A DNA stretch of 64,000 nucleotides, taken from contig DASXCU010000088.1 in assembly GCA_036491035.1 (NCBI GenBank), positions 1 through 64,000 on the forward strand, read 5' to 3'. This DNA comes from Galbitalea sp036491035. GTDB lineage: Bacteria; Actinomycetota; Actinomycetes; Actinomycetales; Microbacteriaceae. Under the pieces are notes generated by a model that had not been told where the DNA came from, made no database searches, and was given only the letters and a program-made list of their open reading frames with translations. Of this stretch, positions 27,260 to 35,335 are shown one piece after another. The translations under genes and the position numbers were made by a program. Positions within the stretch are counted from its first letter, which is position 1, and each line of letters begins with the position of its first letter.

Positions 27260-28783
27260 CTACGCCGCGTGGATGGCTCTGGAGCGACCCAGGACCTTTC
27301 CGTCGAAGTCGAGCGCCTCGACCTGGACCAGGGCTGCGCGCGGAACCGACGCGCTGGTCTCGAACCCGGAGCGCGGCACGATCATGGCCTGCGCGAGGTG
27401 CGCGACATCCTTTCCCGTGAGGATCCTCCAATGCGTCACCTCGGTGGCACCGTTCCAGCTCACGTAGACGTGGCTGCTCCCGCTCGACGACTCGACCGCG
27501 ACGTCGGGCAATGTGAGCGGGTTCGCCTTCCACTCCGACCGGAACACGCGGTACGTGGCCGTGCCGACTCGGGTCATCTCGAACACCAGCTTTCCGGCGC
27601 CCGTGTACTCCGTGACAACCGGGTTGTCGCCCCAGCCGATCAGAACATTGCCGTTCGGCTGGGGTTGAACGCTGCCTTCCGCGGGAGCAAGGATGCCGTG
27701 GCTGTACGACTTCTGCAGGCTCACCTTCTTCGCGTCCTCATCGATATTGAGCACGAGGGCGTGCGATGTCGTTGGATCGCCCGCGGTTCGCGAATGGTTG
27801 TTGAAGAGCGTGAACACCCCCTCCGAGCGCTTGCGCACGTGGTGTTGCCAGGCGAATTGGGCGTCGTCGTCGATCTGGAACTCGTTCTTCCGACCGCCCA
27901 GTCGCCACTTCACGCTCCCGGTCTTTCGATCAATCGCGTAAACGGTGTGCATGTGCCGGGCGCTCACGAACAGGGTCGTTCCGTCGTCGGAATAGTCGAT
28001 CGAGTTGAAATGGAACGGGTCGAACGGCTTCGATGCCGTCTTTCCGGTGCCGTCCGCGTTGTTCGTCACGAACGCGTAGGTGTCAGCGAGGTCGATGTGG
28101 TCGGAGGCGCGAAAGTCGAGCACGACCTGACCGGTACGCACGTCCACCTCCTGGACGTGACAGTCCATGATGTAGCCATTCGCCGGGCCTTTCACCGGCG
28201 TCAGGTCGGCACGCTCCGTCGGATAGGCGGTCATCAGCGCCGTCCCCCAGGGGGTCAGATGGAATTCATGAAGATCGGCCTGCATCCCGGGGCCGGTCCG
28301 CACCGTCGCGACCCGTCGATAGCTGGTGTCGAGGATGTTCCCGACCCCCTCGCCGTGCCCCAGGATGACCGTGCCCGACCAGTAGGTGAGCACGGGCTTC
28401 CCCTCGAACTGCTGCACCTTGACGTCCGTCATCTGGACACCGGTCGGCCCGATCCAAATCGCCTCGCCGCTGTTGTCCATGATCATTCCGTGGAAGATCT
28501 CGGATGTCTCTGGCTCGATGAACAGGTATCCGGGTGCCGTCTCGCCGAGCTGCCGCGTGACCACTCGCTGCGCCCGGAGGCTCGTGCTCCTGAACTCGTG
28601 CGGGGGAAGAGTTGGCGCATCCGGCCCAGTCGTTGCGGTCGCGGCGGCCGGGTGCGCGGAGGTGGCCTTACCCAGTACCAGTGCGCTCGCGATTCCGGCG
28701 GCGAGCACCGAACCAACCGTGAGGACCGTGCGGCGAGTGTGTTCGGCAGGAGGTTGAGGGGACATGCCCGCAGAATCCGACAT
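27260..28783 (-). CDS. Arylsulfotransferase (ASST) family secreted protein
   Basis: 507 aa protein with a Tat-like N-terminus (HTRRTVLTVGSVLAAGIASALVLG near residue 15: twin Arg followed by a hydrophobic core). The body is an ASST beta-propeller: DPFHFNSIDYSDDGTTLFVSARHMHTVYAIDR is the family's HxxH/FHxN region near 255, and WRLGGRKNEFQ and WQHHVRKRSEGVFTLFNNHSR follow. In ASST enzymes a His takes the sulfuryl group; GH...H counterparts are plausible here but not assigned. A fibronectin-like C-terminal domain (SHVYVSWNGATEVTHWRIL) ends the protein. Substrate unknown. ATG 28783 or the ATG six codons later. It follows no operon partner. Confidence 0.8.
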   Translation of the reverse strand: MSDSAGMSPQPPAEHTRRTVLTVGSVLAAGIASALVLGKATSAHPAAATATTGPDAPTLPPHEFRSTSLRAQRVVTRQLGETAPGYLFIEPETSEIFHGMIMDNSGEAIWIGPTGVQMTDVKVQQFEGKPVLTYWSGTVILGHGEGVGNILDTSYRRVATVRTGPGMQADLHEFHLTPWGTALMTAYPTERADLTPVKGPANGYIMDCHVQEVDVRTGQVVLDFRASDHIDLADTYAFVTNNADGTGKTASKPFDPFHFNSIDYSDDGTTLFVSARHMHTVYAIDRKTGSVKWRLGGRKNEFQIDDDAQFAWQHHVRKRSEGVFTLFNNHSRTAGDPTTSHALVLNIDEDAKKVSLQKSYSHGILAPAEGSVQPQPNGNVLIGWGDNPVVTEYTGAGKLVFEMTRVGTATYRVFRSEWKANPLTLPDVAVESSSGSSHVYVSWNGATEVTHWRILTGKDVAHLAQAMIVPRSGFETSASVPRAALVQVEALDFDGKVLGRSRAIHAA

Positions 28784-28834
28784 GCATATTCTCTAGCGGC
28801 GCCGCCTGAGAAATGTCAATGATCTGGAAAAGAG

Positions 28835-28915
28835 GTAACCCGGGCCGCAGAACGCCTCTCGGCGCGAGGCCGCTCGAAGCGGCTATTAGTGGAGCCCGGG
28901 GTTACTGCGGCCCGG
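28835..28915. other. Compact structured element with nested inverted repeats
   Basis: CCGGGCCGCAG (28840-28850) pairs perfectly with CTGCGGCCCGG (28905-28915). Inside are GCCTC/GAGGC (28854-28858 / 28866-28870) and the hairpin GCCGCT-CGA-AGCGGC (28869-28883). An alternative pairing uses GTAACCCGGGC (28835-28845) with GCCCGGGGTTAC (28894-28905). On the minus strand the outer stem is followed by GTTACCTCTTTT. It lies between the end of the hypothetical gene at 28970 and the start of the ASST gene, both leftward, so it may be a terminator, a leader RNA, or a repeat family member. Confidence 0.45.
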
Positions 28916-28969
28916 ATCATCTATTTTACAGGTCGCGAGGGACGTCCTTGCCGGATACGCGGTCAGCGA

Positions 28970-29599
28970 TCAGTCCAGCTGGCCCGAGCGCTGGAGCCGA
29001 GCACAGGCGGCGAATTCGTCCGCGGTCGTCGCGAACCGGTTGGCTCGTGCCGTGTACTCCGCGGCGCGCTCGTCGTCGACGACGTCCGCGTCATCCGCGA
29101 TGCTGGTCGCGCCGGCGGCGCAGATGCGGCAGAAGGATGCGGCGCGGTCCAGGGCGATGGAAAAGTCGCCCACGAAGATGCCTCGAAGGATCTCGTCGGC
29201 GAGTTCCGTGATTTCATCCGGTCCGGTCGGCATCGGGGCTCCGGCGACGACGGTGTCGATGGTCTGCAGAATCTCGCTCCCCCGCTGGAAGAGCAGGCTC
29301 GACCCGGCGGGGTCCTGCCGAATGAGAAGTCGCACGAGGTAGATGCGCCACAGTGCACCGGGCAGGCTTCGCGGACTGGACCGGGCCCACAGCTCCGCGA
29401 TCGCGTCGATGCCGTGCTCGTCGGTAAAGGCGACCAGGCGTTCGAGCACCTCGGGGTCGTCGTTCTCGCGCACTCGACTCACCAGGGCGTGCGCCGTGTT
29501 GTGGGCGACGCGATGGATTTGGGCTGGGTCTTCGCCGCCCTCGTATTCGTCGAACTTGTCGCCCGAGTACTGGGTGGGTTTGTGGAAGTCGTCGGCCAT
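28970..29599 (-). CDS. Conserved hypothetical protein (209 aa)
   Basis: Soluble, mostly helical, acidic protein with no recognised catalytic motif. Features: an N-terminal MADDFHKPTQYSG followed by HRVAHNTAHALVSRVREND; a central ALWRIYLVRLLIRQDP; a Cys pair CRICAAGA near residue 165 flanked by aromatic and acidic residues, not enough for a zinc site by itself. I have a weak memory of similar proteins being common in Microbacteriaceae with unreliable names. ATG 29599 is supported by TAGGCT at 29607-29612, 7 bases upstream. Function unknown. Confidence 0.65.
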   Translation of the reverse strand: MADDFHKPTQYSGDKFDEYEGGEDPAQIHRVAHNTAHALVSRVRENDDPEVLERLVAFTDEHGIDAIAELWARSSPRSLPGALWRIYLVRLLIRQDPAGSSLLFQRGSEILQTIDTVVAGAPMPTGPDEITELADEILRGIFVGDFSIALDRAASFCRICAAGATSIADDADVVDDERAAEYTARANRFATTADEFAACARLQRSGQLD

Positions 29600-29606
29600 C
29601 CGTCCC

Positions 29607-29612
29607 AGCCTA
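29607..29612 (-). promoter_or_regulatory. Candidate -10 box of the 209-aa hypothetical gene
   Basis: TAGGCT on the minus strand, 7 bases before the ATG at 29599, just after the end region of dipZ. Confidence 0.4.
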
Positions 29613-29629
29613 CGAGAGGGAGGCTGGGC

Positions 29630-31357
29630 TTACCCGAAGGTGAACGAGTAGGCGGACAACCCCGGGCTGAGCGTGATGGTCACCGTGCTGTTGCGGTAGC
29701 CGCCGCCCGCCTTCAGGACATCGTGGATGTTCGGAGTGCCGGAGATCGGGATCGTGCGGGTCCCTGCCGAGTCGGTCACCGTCAGCGTGCCTGTGCCGCC
29801 CACGTTGAGGTACACGTGCGAGGCCTCGTAGTGCAGTCGGATGGAGGCCTTGTCGCCCTCCGCAGTGATCGACTGGTCGCCGACGGCCCAGCTCCCGCTG
29901 AACGCGTAGTCGTCCTGGCCGAGCGAGCCCGACGGGAAGCTGTAGGTCGCCGTGCCGACCTGGTAGCCGGACGGGCTGCTGAAGCTGCCGGAGGGCGCTC
30001 GCTCCGAACCCAGGTAGGTCTCGGGCGTGAGCGTCTTCGTGGGTGTCGTGTCCGGCACATCCGTTGCTTTCGGCAACGATGCCTTCGGGTTCTCGGTGAC
30101 GAGCAACTGGCGGATGAGCTTTTCGGTCGCGCTGTAGTTTCCCTCGCCGAACGAGATGTGCCGCACCTGACCCGTCGCGTCGATCAGGTATTCCGCCGGC
30201 CAGTACTGGTTGCCGTACGCGGTCCACGTGTCGAAGTCGTTGTCGAGCCCGATCGGATATTTGATGCCCTGCTGCTTGGCGCTGGCGAGAACATTCGCGG
30301 CAACGTGCTCGAACGCGTACTCGGGCGCATGCAGGCCGACGATCACGAATCCATCCTTTTGGTAGGACTTGTACCAGGCGTTCAGGTGCGGAGTGGACCG
30401 CTGGCAGTTGATGCAGGAGTATGCCCAGAAGTCGACGAGGACGACCTTGCCCTTCAGGCTCTTGAGCGTGATCGGCTTATTGTCCGCAGTGTTGAACCAC
30501 TGCTGGATGCCGACGAAGGCGGGTGCGGTTCCGCAGTCGACCAGCCTGCTGACTTCGGCGGCGCAGGTCGTGCTCGTCTTCGATTTTGCTCCCGCCTGCG
30601 TTTTCGCAGTCCCGAATCCGACGGTCGAGTTGAGCCCCGCCGTCGCCGCCTGGATCTTGCTCGTGTAGTCGGGGATGATCGTGAGCAGCGCGCCTGGGAT
30701 GTTCCAGAGCGGTACGACCGCGACGGCGAGCACGAGCATGACGACGCCGGCCGCGACGCGGATGCCGCGCTGGTGGCGGCGGAATCCTTTGATCGTCTCG
30801 GCGAGAGTCCGGCCGGCCAGCGCGAACGCGAGGAGCGGGATGGCGACGCCAATGGCAAAGGCGAGCGTCTCGAGGAGTGTGTCGGCGCTCACCGTGCCTT
30901 TCGCTCCGGCCACCGCGACGACCGCGAGAACGGGTCCGGCGCAGGGAACGAACACGGCGCCGAGCGCGATGCCGAGCAGGAAGCCGCCACGGTCACCGGA
31001 TGCCTGCCGCTGCGGGATCCACGCGAACGGCTTCTCGAGGATGCGCTCGAACGACGGCACGAGAAGGCCGATGGCGATCAGCACGAGGAACACGATGCCG
31101 ATCCAGATGATGGTCTCCTGCGGGAGGTGCAGGAGGCTCAGCAGGAACGATCCGGCAAGGGTGAAGAAGCTGAAGCTGACGACGAGTCCGAGTATCACCA
31201 GGTACGGTCGGCGTCCGCCCCTGGGCCTGCCACCCTCGCCGACGGGACGCGCGGCCTCGGTGCCGCCGGAGAAGAAGAGGACCGGCAAAACCGGGATGAT
31301 GCAGGGTGAAATGCCGGTGATCAGGCCGCCAATGAACCCGACGAGGAGTAATCCCAT
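29630..31357 (-). CDS. dipZ: DipZ: CcdA-like membrane domain fused to thioredoxin-like domain
   Basis: Transfers reducing power across the membrane for disulfide exchange outside. The N-terminal CcdA/DsbD-type domain has about six TM segments with two conserved Cys in GISPCIIPVLPV (residue ~19) and VFVPCAGPVLAVV (~140). A thioredoxin/TlpA domain follows (about 270-420) with the CxxC site WAYSCINCQRSTPHLNAWY and a cis-Pro loop (YWPAEYLID). The C-terminal ~150 residues form the extra beta domain known in mycobacterial DipZ. GATACT (31364-31369) stands 6 bases before the ATG, a leaderless layout. Confidence 0.92.
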   Translation of the reverse strand: MGLLLVGFIGGLITGISPCIIPVLPVLFFSGGTEAARPVGEGGRPRGGRRPYLVILGLVVSFSFFTLAGSFLLSLLHLPQETIIWIGIVFLVLIAIGLLVPSFERILEKPFAWIPQRQASGDRGGFLLGIALGAVFVPCAGPVLAVVAVAGAKGTVSADTLLETLAFAIGVAIPLLAFALAGRTLAETIKGFRRHQRGIRVAAGVVMLVLAVAVVPLWNIPGALLTIIPDYTSKIQAATAGLNSTVGFGTAKTQAGAKSKTSTTCAAEVSRLVDCGTAPAFVGIQQWFNTADNKPITLKSLKGKVVLVDFWAYSCINCQRSTPHLNAWYKSYQKDGFVIVGLHAPEYAFEHVAANVLASAKQQGIKYPIGLDNDFDTWTAYGNQYWPAEYLIDATGQVRHISFGEGNYSATEKLIRQLLVTENPKASLPKATDVPDTTPTKTLTPETYLGSERAPSGSFSSPSGYQVGTATYSFPSGSLGQDDYAFSGSWAVGDQSITAEGDKASIRLHYEASHVYLNVGGTGTLTVTDSAGTRTIPISGTPNIHDVLKAGGGYRNSTVTITLSPGLSAYSFTFG

Positions 31358-31363
31358 GCACGG

Positions 31364-31369
31364 AGTATC
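31364..31369 (-). promoter_or_regulatory. Candidate -10 box of dipZ
   Basis: GATACT on the minus strand, 6 bases before the dipZ ATG; no ribosome site in the spacer. Confidence 0.35.
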
Positions 31370-31421
31370 CCGTATCTTGCTGTGCGATCGCTTCGCGCGG
31401 ACACGCTAGATTTAAGGCCGC

Positions 31422-31494
31422 GGGCCTCTAGCTCAGTTGGTAGAGCATCGGACTTTTAATCCGTTGGTCGTGGGTTCGAGCCCCACGGGGCCCA
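31422..31494 (+). tRNA. tRNA-Lys (anticodon TTT)
   Basis: Full cloverleaf of 73 bases: acceptor GGGCCTC with GGGGCCC, D arm with AGCTCAGTTGGTAGAGC, anticodon loop CTTTTAA (anticodon TTT), T arm with GTGGGTTCGAGCCCCAC, discriminator A. The 3' CCA is not encoded in full (ACCC follows). It sits between dipZ and the Ser/Thr kinase gene. Confidence 0.97.
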
Positions 31495-31508
31495 CCCTTC
31501 CCGCCCGG

Positions 31509-32363
31509 TCAGGTATGACGCCCGCTGTGCCGAAGCGCCAGCCGGATGTCGCGGGCCAGGTCGGCCGCCGTTGGCCGGTCCGCAGGGTCCCGGCTCACCA
31601 TCGCGCCGAGGATCGTCTTCCACGTGTCCGGAACAGAGCCGGGCATGGGTGGATCGTTATCCACCCTGGCCATCGCGGACTCGACGCGCTCCCCGGGGAA
31701 TGCCCGCTCCCGCGTGAAGCACTCGAGCAGAACGAGACCGAGGGAGTAGATATCGGACGCCGGGGTGAGCGAAACGCCCTGCACCTGCTCCGGGCTGAGG
31801 TACGCCGCGGTCCCGGCCGTCGGCGAGCCGGGCACGTGCCGCGTCCCCACCGCGATGGCGATCCCGAAGTCGGTGAGTCGCGCACGGGTACGCGACGAGG
31901 TCGTTCCGTAGTTGACGAGCAGAATGTTGGACGGCGTGATGTCGCGATGGATGACGCCCTGCGCGTGCACGTACTCGAGTGCCTCCGCAACCTCGAAGCC
32001 GACTTCGCCGATCTCCGAGGTCGACAGTCGTCGCTCGGCAATCGTTTCGCGAAGGGTCTTGCCCTGCACGAACTCCATCACGAGGAACGGATGCGGCTCG
32101 TCGGGACTGGAAAGGTCGATGCCCGCGTCGTTGATCGCGACGATGCCGTGATGGTTCAATCGAGCGAGCGTCCTCACCTCGTCGTTGAACGCGGTCACGT
32201 CCGCCTCGGCGTAGGCGTTGAAGTGTTTGATGGCAACGTCACGACCCAGCACCCCATCCGTCGCGCGAAACACGAGCGCCGTGCTCCCTCGTGCGAGCAG
32301 TTGGCGTGGCTGATAGCGGTTCAGCAGGAGTGGTGCGTCGAACTCGGGTTGGTCGGCGCTCAA
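31509..32363 (-). CDS. Soluble serine/threonine protein kinase (Hanks type)
   Basis: 284 aa, essentially only a kinase domain, with no TM or sensor part. VAIKHF holds the ATP-binding Lys, DEPHPFLVMEFVQGKTLRE the hinge, HRDITPSNIL the catalytic loop, TDFGIAIAVG the DFG motif, GTAAYLSPEQV the activation-segment end (APE-like SPE), and SDIYSLGLVLLEC the F helix. Two points are odd: the glycine loop is reduced (LLARGSTALVF) and the Lys two residues after the catalytic Asp is Thr. TTG start at 32363 overlaps the upstream gene's stop (TTGA). Likely substrates are unknown; the coupled upstream protein is a candidate. Confidence 0.85.
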   Translation of the reverse strand: MSADQPEFDAPLLLNRYQPRQLLARGSTALVFRATDGVLGRDVAIKHFNAYAEADVTAFNDEVRTLARLNHHGIVAINDAGIDLSSPDEPHPFLVMEFVQGKTLRETIAERRLSTSEIGEVGFEVAEALEYVHAQGVIHRDITPSNILLVNYGTTSSRTRARLTDFGIAIAVGTRHVPGSPTAGTAAYLSPEQVQGVSLTPASDIYSLGLVLLECFTRERAFPGERVESAMARVDNDPPMPGSVPDTWKTILGAMVSRDPADRPTAADLARDIRLALRHSGRHT

Positions 32364-32713
32364 ACGTCGGGACTCTCGATCGGTTCGTCGAATGAGGCGA
32401 TCGAGGTCTTCTCCTCCGGAATCGGATGGCTCGCGACACCTACTCGTGCGGCTCGCTGGTTGAGTTCCTGAACGGCGTCCTGCTCCTCGAGCGCCGGATA
32501 CCCGGTGCCGTCGATCGGAACGGCCACGATCTCGCTGCTCGGCCCGATGACGAAGTCCACCACGCTCTCCTTCTTCGAGCTCGCGTCGTAGGCCGGAATC
32601 TCGACGTTCATCGTCGAATTGGTCGTTCCGAGCTTCGCGACCAGCTCCAGCAGGGCATTCGCGATGTCGTCCCCGGTCACGAAGTCAAGCCCCGCGTAAG
32701 TGATTTGCTTCAC
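32360..32713 (-). CDS. Hypothetical protein (117 aa) coupled to the kinase
   Basis: Small acidic protein of unknown function. Central part: GDDIANALLELVAKLGTTNSTMNVEIPAYDAS then VVDFVIGPSSEIVAVPIDG, an alpha-beta pattern. I choose GTG 32713 (KQITYAGLDFVTG) because upstream residues look unrelated and the frame crosses the promoter of the divergent gene. The stop overlaps the kinase start by 4 bases, so the two are translated together, which suggests a shared process. No domain recognised. Confidence 0.6.
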   Translation of the reverse strand: MKQITYAGLDFVTGDDIANALLELVAKLGTTNSTMNVEIPAYDASSKKESVVDFVIGPSSEIVAVPIDGTGYPALEEQDAVQELNQRAARVGVASHPIPEEKTSIASFDEPIESPDV

Positions 32714-32804
32714 TCTTCTATGCTCGACAGGTTGGATGTGCAGCACAAAGGGTTGACGGCCCGCGTGAAACTATGTCATTGAGGCGTCGGGAGAGGTTCA
32801 GCGG

Positions 32805-33440
32805 GTGAGCAACCGAGCGAACCAGATCCGACGGATCCGCGACGAGCATCGCGAGACATACGCGCAACACCGCATCCTCACGGTGCCTAACGTCATCTCG
32901 ATAGCACGGCTCGTGCTGCTCATGCCGCTCTTCGTCGTCACCCTCCTGGTCTGGAAGTCGCCGGGCTGGGCGCTGGTCGTCGCCATCGTTCTCGCCGCAT
33001 CCGACTATCTCGACGGGTTCATCGCGCGCAAATTCCACCAGGTTACGATCCTCGGCAAGGCCCTCGATCCGGTGGCCGATCGAATCAGTCAGATCGTAGT
33101 TAGCGCGTCGCTCGTGCTGGGCGGGTACCTGCCGGCGTGGATGGCTCTCGTCATCGTCGCGGCAGATCTCGTGCTAGTCGCCCTCGTGATCGTCCGGGGC
33201 TCGCGCCCTATCCCCGTCCGCTGGATCGGGCGTATTCGCACCGGTCTGCTGATGGTCGGCCTGCCGCTCGTGCTGGTCGTCGCCGCATTCGCGCCCTCCA
33301 ACGAGATATTCCGACTGGTCGCACTATTGATCGTCGGCACGGGCGTCGTGCTGCACGCGATCGCCGACCTTCTGTACGCGTGGTCGCTCGCACTCAACAC
33401 GGCCGACAAGGTCAAGGACGCGCACCCCGAGGTCGACTAG
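32805..33440 (+). CDS. CDP-alcohol phosphatidyltransferase family protein
   Basis: Membrane enzyme of phospholipid synthesis (211 aa). The complete family signature D-x2-D-G-x2-A-R-x8-G-x3-D-x3-D is at residue ~65 (SDYLDGFIARKFHQVTILGKALDPVAD); these Asp residues bind the metal and the CDP-alcohol. There are about five TM helices. It resembles phosphatidylglycerophosphate synthase (PgsA) or cardiolipin synthase types more than phosphatidylinositol synthase, but the acceptor cannot be told from sequence alone. GTG start at 32805 with GGGAGAGG upstream. Confidence 0.85.
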   Translation: MSNRANQIRRIRDEHRETYAQHRILTVPNVISIARLVLLMPLFVVTLLVWKSPGWALVVAIVLAASDYLDGFIARKFHQVTILGKALDPVADRISQIVVSASLVLGGYLPAWMALVIVAADLVLVALVIVRGSRPIPVRWIGRIRTGLLMVGLPLVLVVAAFAPSNEIFRLVALLIVGTGVVLHAIADLLYAWSLALNTADKVKDAHPEVD

Positions 33441-33452
33441 CCGTTCCGTAGG

Positions 33453-33794
33453 TCAGGCGACGTCGGATCGACCCGTCGATTTGACCCAGCTGGTGCGGCG
33501 AACCCGCGACACAACCGGAGCATGCTCGCGGCCGACCACCGTGGCGCGTTCGGCGAACACATCCCCGAGAAAGCGCAAACTGTCGTCGAACGCGGCCAGC
33601 GCTTCGTCGAAGCTGGCGGCATACCCCCAGCGCATCGGATCGCCCATCCAGACCACCTCGAACCGCCCGCTTCGCTGACGCTCGATGTAGCCGAGCACTA
33701 CGTCCGGATCGGCGGCCGAGGAGACGCGCCAATCGGTCTTGCCCAGGCGCACGACACTCAGGTCGCGAGGAACTCGCGCACGCATTGACTTCAT
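33453..33794 (-). CDS. Hypothetical protein (113 aa)
   Basis: Small soluble protein with one clear region: KTDWRVSSAADPDVVLGYIERQRSGRFEVVWMG followed by YAASFDEALAAFDDSLRFL, a compact alpha-beta pattern often seen in uncharacterised actinobacterial proteins. Start at ATG 33794, with GGAG about 10 bases upstream; an ATG three codons later is equally possible. Convergent with the phosphatidyltransferase gene, 12 bases apart. Function unknown. Confidence 0.6.
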   Translation of the reverse strand: MKSMRARVPRDLSVVRLGKTDWRVSSAADPDVVLGYIERQRSGRFEVVWMGDPMRWGYAASFDEALAAFDDSLRFLGDVFAERATVVGREHAPVVSRVRRTSWVKSTGRSDVA

Positions 33795-33924
33795 GACCGA
33801 GCTCCTGACCACTCGAGGGGTAATGGTTCGACTGCTATTCGGAGCGGAACGCACGAGCGACAGGTCCGAATCCGCTCTCGGCGGCGTCCTTTAGACTCGA
33901 CTCACGACCAGCGATGGGAGCGAA

Positions 33925-34545
33925 ATGTCGACGAGGGGTGCTCGCGTCGTCCGCGGACTTGTCGTGGCTATGGCCTCGCTTCTCGTGGCTTCCGTCGCCC
34001 ATCTGGCTGCCGGCGGGCGCATCGGCGCTGTCGGTTTCGCGCTCGCCTTCTCCTTCTCGACGCTCGCGGCAATCGCGTTGTCCGGACGAACGGTCTCCTG
34101 GATCCGGATGAGCGTCGCGGTGCTGTTCGCCCAGGGTGTCTTCCACCTGCTGCTCGGCATCGGCACGGGCACCGCGACGTCAACGTCTACCTATCCGCCG
34201 GCGATGGCCATGGCCGGTATGGAGTCGGCGAGCGCTCAGGCCATTGCGCCGGCGACCGCGGCGGGGCCCATCGCCGCGATGCCGGACGACGGATGGATGT
34301 GGGCCGCTCACGCCGCTGCCGCAGTTCTGACGATTCTCGGACTGGTGCTCGGCGAGCGCAGCTTCTGGCGCCTCGCCGAGTGGGTCACGTACTCGATTCG
34401 CCGCGTGCTCATGGCGCCGACCGTGTGCGCTCCGTCGGGACCCACGCCGTTGGAGCCGATCGTCGACCGTGTGACTCTCCGCCTTCGCCTGCTCCTGGCG
34501 GGCACCGAGCGCCGCGGACCGCCCCGCCTCGTCGCATCCAGTTGA
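33925..34545 (+). CDS. Hypothetical membrane protein upstream of the YcnI gene
   Basis: 206 aa, four predicted TM segments (VRGLVVAMASLLVASVAHLAAG, IGAVGFALAFSFSTLAAIAL, ISV-AVLFAQGVFHLLLGIG, and WAAHAAAAVLTILGLVLGE). Between the third and fourth is a Met-rich outer loop (YPPAMAMAGMESASAQAIAP then IAAMPDDGWMWAAH) with two His nearby; such loops bind copper in CopC/CopD-type systems. The neighbour is a YcnI protein, so a copper role is a fair guess. ATG 33925 with GGGAG upstream. Confidence 0.7.
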   Translation: MSTRGARVVRGLVVAMASLLVASVAHLAAGGRIGAVGFALAFSFSTLAAIALSGRTVSWIRMSVAVLFAQGVFHLLLGIGTGTATSTSTYPPAMAMAGMESASAQAIAPATAAGPIAAMPDDGWMWAAHAAAAVLTILGLVLGERSFWRLAEWVTYSIRRVLMAPTVCAPSGPTPLEPIVDRVTLRLRLLLAGTERRGPPRLVASS

Positions 34546-34556
34546 CCGCTTCGGCC

Positions 34557-34600
34557 AGTGGATGCGCGGACTCGAACCTCGCGCCATCGGCGCATCCACT
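34557..34600 (+). terminator. Hairpin between the membrane-protein gene and the YcnI gene
   Basis: AGTGGATGCG (34557-34566) pairs with CGCATCCACT (34591-34600), 10 bp, 24-base loop. It could attenuate or stabilise the transcript so that the two genes are made at different levels. There is no T-run after it. Confidence 0.35.
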
Positions 34601-34639
34601 GAGCAGGGTCGTCGCAGGCGACCCAAGAAGGACTTCTGT

Positions 34640-35335
34640 ATGAAAAGCACGCTTGCGCGCGGAACCGCGACCCTCGCGGCCGTCGCCGTCCTGGTGCTCG
34701 GCGCGCCCCTCGCGGCCGACGCCCACGTGAAGGTCAGCCCCAACACCGCCGCCGCCGGGGACGACATCCAGCTCACGTTTCGGGTTCCCAATGAGTCCGA
34801 GACCGCGGGCACGGTTCGGGTGGAGATCGACCTGCCGACGGCGACGCCGTTCGCGGGCGCTTCGTACGAGCCGGTCGCCGGGTGGACCGCTCGGGTCGTC
34901 GGGGAAAAGCTGACGAAACCGATTCTTAACGACGGCGTGAAGGTCACCGAAGCGCCCGCCAGGGTGATCTACACCGCCGACAAGGGTGTTTCGATCAAGG
35001 CCGGACAATTCCAGGAATTCCCGATCGCGCTCGACCTGACGCCCGACACCGGAAGCGTCGACTTTCCGACCGTCCAGACGTACTCGGACGGCACGGTCGT
35101 GAAGTGGAACGAGGCAACCCCAAGGGACGGCGACGAGCCCGACCATCCGGCGCCGACCCTCTACATCAACGACGCCCCGCCGACCGACACCGAGAGCGGC
35201 GTGACCATTGCGGCTACCAGCGATGCGGCATCGACAGCGTCGACCGCGTTGATCCTCGGCACCGCCGGCCTGGCGCTCGGGGTCATCGCGCTGGTGCTCG
35301 GGCTGTTCGCCTTCGTGAGGTCCCGCAGAAGTTAA
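34640..35335 (+). CDS. YcnI-family copper-binding protein (DUF1775)
   Basis: Exported, membrane-anchored protein (231 aa). The signal peptide ends in GAPLAADA, so the mature chain begins HVKVSPNTAAAGD: an N-terminal His that, with other residues, forms the copper site known from YcnI. The domain continues to about 160 (LTFRVPNESETAGTVRVEIDLP, YEPVAGWTARVV, LDLTPDTGSVDFPTVQTYSDG). A C-terminal TM (ALILGTAGLALGVIALVLGLFAF) and a basic tail anchor it. ATG 34640 with AAGAAGGA upstream. Its TAA shares the bases TTAA with the convergent gene's stop. Confidence 0.85.
   Translation: MKSTLARGTATLAAVAVLVLGAPLAADAHVKVSPNTAAAGDDIQLTFRVPNESETAGTVRVEIDLPTATPFAGASYEPVAGWTARVVGEKLTKPILNDGVKVTEAPARVIYTADKGVSIKAGQFQEFPIALDLTPDTGSVDFPTVQTYSDGTVVKWNEATPRDGDEPDHPAPTLYINDAPPTDTESGVTIAATSDAASTASTALILGTAGLALGVIALVLGLFAFVRSRRS

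Noticed and set aside
27251..27269. CGCGGC/GCCGCG inverted repeat at the end of the ASST gene
   Set aside because: Only 6 bp, overlaps the stop codon and has no T-run; too weak to call a terminator in GC-rich DNA.
28889..31309. Very long plus-strand frame (about 800 codons) antisense to dipZ and its neighbour
   Set aside because: It runs opposite to well-supported genes, its translation is Arg/Gly/Val-rich without domains, and long open antisense frames are expected in GC-rich DNA with G/C third positions.
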